Shown piece after piece: positions 22,101 through 34,100 of a DNA stretch of 64,000 nt (within the stretch, counting starts at the first letter, position 1; every line of letters starts with the position of its first letter). The stretch is taken from NCBI GenBank assembly GCA_036023115.1, contig JAYKKT010000064.1, positions 10,190,001 to 10,254,000 of the forward strand, read 5' to 3'. Made by a program: the position numbers and the translations under genes. Below the pieces are notes generated by a model. It was not told where the DNA came from. It was given only the letters and a program-made list of their open reading frames with translations, and ran no database searches. The stretch comes from Brasenia schreberi (Eukaryota > Streptophyta > Magnoliopsida > Nymphaeales > Cabombaceae).

Positions 22101-25100
22101 CCTTTTCAATAATTTTTCTTATAATTTCATAGTATAACTCATCAACTTGTTACCCTAATAATTTACACAATTCTGAATGGCTTCTTTGTTCTTGTATATG
22201 GTATAACTATACTATTATTTTATTCTTAAAGCATTTTTGTTTTTCCATATTTCATTAAATAATCTTCTAAGCCAGTTAATGCATGTTTCTCTAAGGATTT
22301 TCCATACTTTTATAGTGAATATTTTTTTATCCTTAGAATCTTCTCATCCTCATATTTTCTTCTCATCCTCATCTTTTATGCATTTGACAAAAGTAAGATG
22401 CGTAGTTTTCCTATCTTTAGCTTTACCTATCCTAAAAATATATCTTTTACCTTTTCTTGAGTTGAATTTTTTATATAAATCCTTCTAAGCTTTGACTCTT
22501 GTTTTGTTGATGGTCATTTTCACTTCTTTTTCTTCTTTTTATAAGCCTCTCAAGCTTGATATGCTTTACTTAGATTCACCTGTCACATGTCACTGGTAGT
22601 GTTTGCAATAATTTCAAACATGTCTTTAAAGAAATTTTAAAAAATATATCTTCTTTCTCATTTTTGAGATTCTATTATTTAGTTCAAATAACACTATATA
22701 TTCTTTGTCTCTTTGTCCAATCCTCTTATATGTAAATCCTTATCTAAAAATCGATATGAAGTAGTTAAGCATTCTATTGGAATTATTTTGCAATCCTTAC
22801 AACAAGTTCTATTTTTTCTCCTAAGCAAAATAATCAATTTGTACTAAACAATTTATGCTTGTGACAAGCCACTCTTATAAATAATTAAATGTTTATCTTG
22901 TTTTCTAAAAATTGTATTGACTATAAAGAGATCATATGCCATAATAAAATTTACAATTTTCTTACCTTTCTCATTGAAATCCTTAAAGCCATAGTTTTCA
23001 TTAATATCTTAATATCCTAATGCCTCTTTACCAATGTGTTGATTTAGATATTCTCCCAAACAATTCATCTATTTTTGTAGAATTTTTGAATCACCTTATC
23101 TAAATCCTCCCATGATGATTTTTATATACTTTCTTCTAGTTTTACTTAAGGTACATAAACATAACCTATATTTAAAGTTTCTATTCTTGACAGTAATTTT
23201 ACCATTATAATTTGGTCATTCTGTAATTTTATATTCACTACATTTTTGTTTAAATTCTTATTTAAAATAATACCAATTCCATTTCACTTCTTTTCTTTTC
23301 CTTAGTATCATAATTTAAAACTTGTATTTGATCTCCTTAACTTCTTCTCCAACTTATTTTGTCTCCTGAAAACATAGAATGTGAATCTTTCTCCTGACTA
23401 TAGTATCCACAACCTATCAACTTGCCAGAGCTGAAATGCAAAGACCCTTTTTACAATTTATTCACTACATTAGGACAACAATATAATAGGACTAATTTCT
23501 TTACTCACACCTATACATGATGTGTGAATCCTTTTTGTAATTGATTCGTTGTTGAATCCTTTTTGCAATTGATTCGTTGCATTTTTCTTAAATTTCACTA
23601 TGTTCGAGTTATGTAATACGTCGCTAACAAAATACTATAATGTCTGGAATTTATAGTATTAAATTCGATAAAGTTTTATGCTAGCTGTCAGAAACCTAAT
23701 GCAACACTCCTCCTTTACTCCTTTTGCATCCAGGCTTGGGATCATCTAAGATGGAATTATATATACGTGTGTATGGATGCTATATATACTTTTACTATTT
23801 TTGGAACTTAATGACTAGATTGAGGATCCCGCTTTAAATCTAATTTGTGTATAACTTGCTGGAAATGGCTGATCGGGTGTTTCTTTTTTCCCCAATTTTG
23901 TGAGGCGAGCAATTCGATACTATTACTTTCTCCTTTACATCTTTGTCCCGTTCATCTGTACTTTTTTTCAATAATTTCCTTTTTAACAAAATGCTTTTCT
24001 TTCTATTGGATGATTGCCTCCATTCAGAGATTAGCAGCTGGCGAGTGGTTCACTGCACGAGTTTCGTCATGTGGACTATTTCATATTGCTTATCCCAGCG
24101 CCCCAGAAATGCTGAAGGCTGAGCTAAGATCTATATATAGTCAGTTATGTCAAGATGACATGCCCATGGTTAGAAGATCTGCTGCATCAAACTTGGGGAA
24201 ATTTGCTGCTACTGTTGAGTCCAGCCATCTTAAGACAGATATTATGACAATCTTTGAGGACCTAACACATGACGGTATGTACACCTTTAGGCTTTAGCAG
24301 TTCCATTGTTGGGAATACTTGTTTTTATCATTTACCAGTATCCATCATAGCTGCTTATTTTTCCTGCTCTGTGAAACTAAGCTTTGCATTCACGATGCTT
24401 ATTTATATGGAAGTCAGCTAAAGCTAATTTACTTTTAACGTGACATAGAGATAGAATAGTCTGTGACAGTGAGAGTGAAATGTTAAAACTTCAAATGGTT
24501 GTGTTTTTATGGTGGTGTTTAGTGTGTAAAGTGTATGTTGCTGTAAGAGGTCCCGCTCAAACTTTGTTCCACAAAGTAATGCTTCTTCTTTTAAGCATCC
24601 ATCTGACCTTAGCGTTCCTATCTTTAGAAAAGAGAAACCAGACATATAGAAAATGTCCATGGTTCTCTGTGCTTTAAGTAAGGTCCCTTCTTGCCTTGAG
24701 CATATTTTCTTGCTTATCCAACATTGTCTCATAAGCATCTGCTTTCCCTAAAATTGAACTAAATGATTTAGTATGTATCTCCTTTAGTACACTAAAAAAG
24801 GTTGAAGTTTTGAGAACTCTCTGGGATATTTGCCCCGCTGCTGTATTTGTACGATCCTTCGAGAGCTTTTGGAACTTTTCTTATCCTGATCATCTCTATT
24901 CCTTGACTATGATCTACTTGATAGTGGGTGAGTGATTTTACAAATGATAACCATATGTACATATCGACTAAAGTATATATATGGATCAATTTCAGAAAAT
25001 GTATATGCTATTGAAATTGAAGGATCTCAAAAGCATTCTATGCGTATTCATAAATTATGACAAGTGCAATCTAAATGCAGGCACATGTGCATATGTTGGT

Positions 25101-28100
25101 ATGCAGCTGCACGTGAAAGAAATGCACGCCTTTTGTGTTGTTGCTGTTGATTTTCACTCTTAATGTACACTCTGTTAAATTCTATCTTTTGTCTTATCCT
25201 TATGTAGTGGTAACTACTTATAGTGCATATTTCATTTTATAGGCCTTGTGGCCTAATGGGCAACTGATCCAGTGATCAAATGTATAGAACAAAGTACTGA
25301 GCTAAGGTTCTGCCTATACGTTTATTCAGACAGAAATGTTAATGTTGAGAAACATTCTGATGCCAGGGTGGGGTGGCTTTGCTTTTTCTGTTCTTGAAAT
25401 CGATTGTTGAACCCATGCTTGTGGATGTATGGTTGAGAATACTGACAAGGACCCACCCATCCTTTTGATTGGAATGACATGCATAATGCATTCACCAATG
25501 CAAAAGAGATATATAAAGAGCAGGAAGCATGATACAGAAGAGCAAAAGGCGAACATGATTTGCCTATCTCCATCCAGATTGATTGGTATCCCACTGTTTC
25601 TGACTCAATTTATGTGAGAACTGGCCCCTTATCTGTTGCATTTAACATCCACAAAAGAACATGCCCATAGATACTAGAGACTCCTAGTATTCAATGTTTG
25701 CTTTTCTCATTTTCTCCGCATCCATCCCTGTTCCATGAAGTACCACACCATCGCAGTAGCTTTTGTTCAGGCTTTGAATGGACTGTTCTATCCACGTATA
25801 TGCATAATAAAGTATTGCTTTTCAGAGACATTGCTGTTGATTGGTTTTCCATTTATTCTCTTTCTGTTAAATTGTTAATCATGTCAGTGATCTAAATTGC
25901 GCATTAGTATCTCATGTGGCTATTTTCCTTTTATTTGACACCCAGATCAAGACTCTGTCCGTTTGCTGGCTGTTGAGGGATGTGCAGCACTTGGAAAGTT
26001 GTTGGAACCTCAAGATTGTGTAGCTCATATACTTCCTGTCATTGTTAATTTCTCACAGGTATATATTAGTGAACTCTATACGTTTTATTAGTTGCTGATC
26101 AATTTTACTTAGTAGTTTCAACAAGATTGATTCAAGTTGAGAATGTGTTTGATCCATATATCCGGACTCTTTACTAGAATATATTGGTTCTTTTGTAGAA
26201 TAAGCTACAACAAACTCTGAAGCTCATTTGGATATAAATATTTTGTTGAATTAATTACTTTTTATCAAAGAACTTTTTGACACAATTTGTCAGTGACTCT
26301 GGATTTTCTTGGACTACTTGCTCTCAATTTTTCCAAATGGCTTCTTTTATGGCTCTTCAATGCAAAAAAATACATGAAACTGACATGTTTAAATATATAT
26401 TTAGTGCATTAATGAATCGGTTATTGCTTCTGAAACTCTGCCTATGTAGGATAAATCTTGGCGTGTCCGTTACATGGTTGCGAATCAGTTATATGAGCTC
26501 TGTGAAGCAGTTGGTCCTGATTCTACTAGGTAATATTTGTAATCTATGTTTGATGTTGCATTAAGGCAAACCTTGTGGAATACAATCTTGCTTTCAAGCT
26601 TGCTTTTATCATTTCATGCAACTTGATGACCTTTGGCCTTTTATCAGTATTATGCTTCACAAGGCCTCCCATGCTCAATATTTTGGTCTCCGTCTTTTGT
26701 TTCAGAACATTTTGTGTCGTGCGATCCATCTTATTTTTTCTTGAGTTTTACTTTGATGTCCTCCACATGATTAGCTGGGCTATTACTTTACCAAGCTGAG
26801 CTCAGGTGCCTTATCTTCATTGACTGGGGTGACATGTGTTGTTAAATTTTAAAAATAATAGAAAACGTAATTGTGGTGATGCCTGGAAACATTAATAAAG
26901 CTGTACTTTATTGCTGGCCATTTCCTCCACAGATCTTTATGCTTGGTGTACATTCTGTTATTTATAAGTTAAAATCAATAAAATAAGGCATAGAAATTGG
27001 AAAAAGGGTTAATGACAACATTATCTCTTGACACTTTGCTGATGAAAAGAAATTTATGTTGCTGTTAATTGGTTTATTTGCTGACAACATTTTATCGTCA
27101 ACAATGTCGTGATATTAACATGTGAAAATGGTTTATTTGCTCAATGCTTATTTTGTTTCTTCTCTTGATAATACTTCAGCCCGTTAAGGCATTTTCTTGT
27201 CCCTTCTAAAAGGAATAACCCATGAGATGGATCACGTCTCTTGTGGATCTCTGTTCAGCATACTCTTCTTTGTAGTTCTGTTTCTCAGGCTGCAAGACTT
27301 GAATTGACCGCAAGGACAAAATTGGCTATGTGAAAATTCAATTTGCATCTATACTTCATACCCTTGTCATGTGAGAGTGGAACCCATTTCTTGTGTGATT
27401 TGAATTCGCTTGAAGAATGATGTGTCCATGTCTCTTCTTGACATTTGTCTATGTGATTATGTAGTGGCTTGCATTGAAGCCAAGCCATGTGCTTCCCTTG
27501 CTGGTAAAAACTGATTCTAGTGCTTTCTTGTTTAAGGGTTGACCTGGTGCCTGCATATGTCCGGCTTCTGCGAGATAATGAGGCTGAGGTGCGCATTGCG
27601 GCTGCTGGAAAAGTAACCAAATTTTGCAGAATATTAAACCCACAGCTCTCTATTCAGCACATTCTTCCTTGTGTCAAGGTGTTGCATGTGTTTTATTTTC
27701 TTTTGATTCCGTTTTCAGCATAAAGATGTTTGTGGTTAATGTATAAGATATATACATGTATTTATGGAAATCTCTGCTTGTATGCAATCGAAATGGTTGT
27801 GTACATGAGCTGTCAAATGTTAAAAATAATCTTGCTTTTGAGTGTTAATAAGTAAGCCTCGTTAATGCAATTCTCTCATCATTCTGTTATTGTGCACTTC
27901 GTAGCAAGTTAGTTCATTCTTTCCTGTTTAAGAATGACAACTAGAAACCGATGAATATGCTCGGAGATTAAGGGATCCTTGGTTTTGCAGGAACTGTCAT
28001 CAGACTCTTCTCAGCATGTGCGCTCTGCTTTGGCATCAGTTATAATGGGAATGGCACCAGTCTTGGGGAAGGTGGATGGTCTACTCTTAGCTTCTTCATT

Positions 28101-31100
28101 TGTTTTTCCTTGTAATAATACAGTTATAGTTTTCTGTAATTTGTAGATTATTGCTAATTCATCTAACATGTGCAAGAAAGTGTGAACTGCTGGTAAAATC
28201 AACATACTTCCAAACATGCTAATGTGTATCTAATTATCAATGTTTAATTTTTCAAATTATCTTTATGCTTTTTCTTTGGGCATGTTAGAAGTTTATCCAT
28301 GTTAAGGTGGGGCCTCATAATATTCTTATAGAAGTCTAAAAACTGTTAGAAAGATTTGCATCAACCTGGTTTAGAAAATTATTTTAAAGTCGTATGATAC
28401 CACATGAAGATGGTGAGGAAGGGTGGAAGATTGCAAATAAGTGAAAGATACCCAAAATTATTATAATTATAAGGGTAACAAGTTAATGAGTTATGTGACT
28501 CAAATTATGGTGTAAAAGTTATTGACAAAAGGTTAAGACAAATATCTAGTATATTGAAAAATCAATTTAGATTTATGTCAGAAAGGTCCATTATTGAAGT
28601 CAATGCCTAATGGAATACTTTAGGGGTAAGAACATAAACTTTGACCTGAGTTTTACTGATTTAAAGAAGGCCTATAATATGATATCAATAGATGCTTCTA
28701 GAACATTGGAGAAGAACGATGTACCTTCAGTTTACATTAACTCTATGAATTGCCTATCTTAAAACTCATGAGCGAATAGTAATTTTGTTGTTTTTGATAT
28801 CATCACTGGATCATAATATGCCTGTATCTTTCATTTGCTTATGGATAAGGAAGGCTGTCACCTTGTTACATATTATTTACATAGGACATTGTGTGGGTAC
28901 GCGATGAGATGAAAGAAGTTAACTTGCAAGGGCTATTAATTTGGTTGAACGCAAGATAAATTTAGGATACACAATTTTGCTATTTTAGATGGAAAAGTTA
29001 TTTTTATAAGCTTTTTAATGAAAACTATATAGGTACTAGTATAAGCTTGTGGGAGCTCACTACCTCAGAAGAGTATATAACCCACAATTTCTACCAATGA
29101 ACTCAAAGGAATACAATCGAAGAGGTTATTAAATTTATTAAGGTTGAGAAATCTATAAGACTATGCAATATTCCTCTAGAAGCGTGAAAAATCTTAGGAG
29201 TTATGGGTATTACTTGCCTTACAAGATTATTGAAGGAAACATGAAGAAGCCAATATATGCTTGCAGAATGAAGAGGATAGTTATACACACATACAAGAAC
29301 AAGGAAGACATTCAAAATTGTACAAATTATTGTGGTATCAAGTTAACAAGCCAAACAATGAAATTATGGTAAAGAAATTAAACGAAGGTTTGAATGAGAA
29401 GTATCAAGTACAATGGAGAACCAATTAGGATTCACACTAGGGAGATCTACTATTGAGGCTGAGTGTCTTATGGAACATTTTAGAGGAAGAAAAAGAACTT
29501 CACATGGTATTTATTGATTTAGAAAAAGCTTACTGTATGGTATCAAGAGACATTTTTTATAAAACTTAGAAAGAATAGGTATTCTATTGACGTTCATTCA
29601 TCTTATAAGTGATATATTTGATGGTGTATAACTATGTTTGTGAACTCATGAAGGAACAATATATTTCTTTGAAGTTAATATTGGATTACATCAAGGAAGA
29701 ACTTTAAGTCCGTATTGTTTTACCTTGGTTATTGATGAATTAAGAAAGTCTCTAAGATGAAGTACATTGGTGTATGTTATTCATTGATGACATTATGTTA
29801 GTGGATGAGTTTAAGGAAAAAGTTGACAAGAACTGGGAGCTATGGAGAGAAGCATTAAAAAATAAAAGCATTGGACTTACTAGAACAAGGACAGAATATA
29901 TAAAGTGTAAGTTTGATCGTTTGGTTACTATGGATAAGATTAAAATTAACATAGGTTGGTTTTGCAGAGATAAAAATATTGATGGATTTGTTAAAATGTG
30001 GAGATGCGTATGGTATTCTTTGTGACATGAATGTACCCATTGAAGTTAAAAGATAAATATTATAGAGCAATAATTAGATCAACTATGTTGGATGGTGCTG
30101 GGCGTTGGGCATTTACTCATTGTGTGCAAAGGATGTTTGTGGAAGAAATGAAGATTCTCTGAGGGATGTACAATCACATAAGGAAAGATCACATCTATAA
30201 TGAGGTTATCAAAAGCAATTTGGATGTGATACCAATAGATGATAAAATGAGGAAAAATCATTTAAGTTGGTTCATATGCTTAGAAAGGAGACTTAAGAAA
30301 GCTCTCTTTAAGAAGATGTAAGAAACTAAATAGTGAATATCTTAAAAGAGAGAGGAAGATTACAAAAGTATTGAAAGGGACCAATAAAGAATGTTTTGTT
30401 AGAGTTCAATGCTAGCATTAGTGTTGTTCGATGCGTATCGTATCGTGTATCATTTTGGTCCATGATACGGGCGCATCGTATCATACTTTAATATTAAAAA
30501 AATTGTAAAAATCTAAAAAAATAGAAAAAATCCAACAAAATCAGAAAAAATAGAAAAAATCTGATAATTGTAAAGAATTCATATAATGTAAAGTTTAGTA
30601 CATATTGATCATTCACCATTAAACAATTGAAAAAAATTTATATATTTTAAAGCAAAAAATGAAATACATTTACATGTACATTTACATATTGTAATCAAGA
30701 TCATCAATTAAATAATCTTCATCTTCTCCTTGCTGAAGATCCTCACCACCGTTTGCTTCAAAATTAAAATCTTTATCTCATTGATAATATTGTTGCGCAC
30801 CTTCCAAATTAATCCATGCAATGGCTTCTTCGGTTAGGAGTGCATTTTCTTCGTTATCTTCCATAATCCACTCCTCTAATATATCAAAATTATCCAAACT
30901 TATTGGATCAAATTAGCTTTCTTCTCTATTTACCTTTTTTAATTACCTACAAGAAAGAAAGATAAGTAATTAGTAAATAACATTAACAATTGAAGTCAAA
31001 CAAAATATTGAATTAAATCTTTATGCAGTAACTAATACAAGATTACCTTTGGCAAAGCCGCATGTTACAACGAATGAAAACTAAGTCATTGAGCCGCTTA

Positions 31101-34100
31101 TGTTCCAACATATTGCGCTTTTTTGTATGGATGTGTTCAAAGATACTCCAATTCCTTTCACAACTCGTTGCACTAGAGGTTTGACTCAACACTCTTACTA
31201 CAAAATCTCTAAGGTTTGGGCAATTACTTCCAAACTTATTCCACCAAACAACAAACAACAACAACTACTAAGCCTTTTCCCATACTAGACGGGGTTGGCT
31301 ACATGGATTCTTTGTTTCCATATATCCCTATCGTGTGCCATGTTAGCAGTTAACTCACAATAAGCTAGATCATTCTTTATTGTTTCTTTCCAACACTTTT
31401 GTGGTCGTCCTCTAGCTCTTTTAATACTTTTCAAATTTAGTTTTTCATACCTTCTTACAAGTTCTTCTTTTGATCTTCTTTCTATATGTCCAAACCATCT
31501 TAAACGATATTCTCTCATTTTATCCTCTATTGGTGCCACTCCTAATTTGTTTCTAATAACGTCATTATGTATACTGTCTTTTCTTGTATGACCACTCATC
31601 CATCTCAACATCTTCATTTCTGTCACAGACATTTTTTGTACATGTTGATGATTAACTGCCAACTCCGCCCATGTAAGGGATCACCCTTGCATTGCTGGTC
31701 CCAAGCCCGGATAAAGGAGGAGGGTTGTGTTAGGCTTCCGACAGCCAGCGTAAAACTTCGTCGGATTTCTACAACATGGATTACAAAAATTATGAGCATT
31801 GCTTTGGGGCGTTCCCGCCTAGCGACGTGCTGCAGAGCCTGAATGTAGTAAGAAGTAAGCAAGGGCCACTACATTTTCGCCCGAATGTAGTGAATCAATT
31901 GCAGAGAGGGTTCCCATATCATGGACGGGTGTGGGTAAAGAAGTTAGTCCCGCTACATTGCCGCCCGAATGTAGTGAAAAATTTTCAGAGAGGGTCTCCG
32001 CATTTTGATTATAGACGGATGCGGGGGGTAAGAAAGCTAGTCCTAGATAATAAGATTCGTATTGGTTCTTGGAATATCGGAACATTATCGGGTAAGCTAA
32101 TGGAGGTGGTAGATACTATGATTCGGAGAAAGATTCATATTCTATGTTTACAAGAGACAAAATGGGTTGGAGAAAAAGCAAAGGAGATAGAGGATACAGG
32201 TTTTAAATTATGGTACTCAGGTAAAGAAAAGGCCCGAAACGGAGTTGGTATTATCATAAATAAAGATTTAAAGGAGAGTGTAGTAGACATACAACGATAT
32301 GGTGACCGAATCATAACATTGAAATTAGTGTTAGGAGTAGAGGTTTTGAATATAGTTTGTGCTTACGCACCCCAAGTAGGACTAGAAGATAGTATAAAGA
32401 CAGTTTTTTGGGAAGAGTTAGATAAGGTGTTTTAAAAGATTCCACAAAGGGAGATGATTTGTTTAGGAGGAGATTTAAATGGACATGTCGGTAAAGAGGC
32501 ATTAGGATATCAAGGGATTCATGGAAACTTTGGTTATGGGGATATAAACGAGGAAGGTAGGGAGATTTTAAATTTTGCTATGTCATTTGATCTCTTTATA
32601 GTCAATACAATCTTCAAAAAATGAGATGAACATTTAATTACTTATAAGAGTGGCTTATCACAAACACAAATTGATTACTTTATTTGTAGAAAAAAAGATA
32701 GAGCGTGTTGTAAAGATTGTAAGGTAATTCCAGGAGAAAGCTTAACCACCCAACATCGACTTTTAGTTATGGATTTACAAATAAAAAAATGGACAAAGAA
32801 GAAAAGAGTGCATCGAGCTATTCAGACTAAATGGTGGAACCTCAAAAGTGAGAAAGAAGATATATTTAAACAAAAAGTCCTTCAAGGAGATGTTTGGAAT
32901 TATGTTGGCACACCCTCTGATATGTGGAACAATATGGCTATACATATTAGGAAAGTGGCGAAAGATGTGTTAGGGGTATCTAAGGGAGGTGTACCGGCAC
33001 AAAAAGAAGCTTGGTGGTGGAGTGAAGTAGTACAAAACAAAATCAAGGCAAAGAGGGCATGTTACAAATTACATTATGCTAAGAAAACTAGTGAAACTTT
33101 AGAAGCTTATAAGAAAGCAAAGAAGGAAGCAAAAAAGGCCGTTAGTGAAGCAAAAGCTAAGATTTGGGAGGACTTATATAAAAAACTCAACTCAAAAGAG
33201 GGTGAAAGAGACATTTTTAGGATAGCTAGGGCTAGAGATAAGAAAACTAAAGATCTTAATTATGTTAGATGCATAAAAGACGAGGATGAAAAAATTCTAG
33301 TGGCAAATGATGATATAAGAAATAGATGGAAAAACTATTTTTATAATCTTTTTAATGAAAATAAAGATGTTAGTATTAGTTTAAGAGATTTAGCCAAGTC
33401 AGAAAAGTATATAAACCACAATTTCTACCGACGTATTCAAAAGAATGAAGTCAAAGAGGCTCTTAAACATATGAAGAGTGGTAAATCGGTAGGACCATAT
33501 AATATTCCTATAGAAGTTTGGAAAATACTAGGAGAAATAGGAATCACTTGGCTCACAAGACTATTTAATGAAATATGGAAAAACCAAAAGATGCCCGAGG
33601 AATGGAGAGCAAGTACACTTATACCCGTATATAAGAACAAGGGAGACATTCAAAATTGTGCGAATTATCGAGGTATCAAGTTAATGAGTCATACTATGAA
33701 ATTATGGGAAAGAATTATTGAACGTAGGTTAAGACAAGTATCAAGTACAACAGAGAACCAATTTGGATTTATGCCAGGTAGATCTACTATTGAAGCGATT
33801 CACCTTTTGAGACGTCTTATGAAACATTTTAGAGCAAAAAAGAAAGACCTTCACATGATATTTATTGATCTAGAAAAAGCTTATGATAGGGTACCAAGGG
33901 AGGTTCTTTGGAGAACTTTGGAAAAAAGAGGTATCCCATTGACATATATTAACCTTATAAGAGACATGTATGATGGTGCAAAAACATGTGTGAGGACTCA
34001 TGAAGGAACGACAGACTTCTTTGAAGTTAATATTGGGTTACATCAAGGATCAACTTTAAGTCCATACTTATTTATAATGGTGATGGATGAGTTAACAAAA

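Noticed and set aside
25242..25320. tRNA-like stretch (GTGGCCTAATGGGCAAC...GGTTCTGCC)
   Set aside because: The A box is fair but the B box is poor and no cloverleaf can be drawn; no TSD or family member was found in the window.
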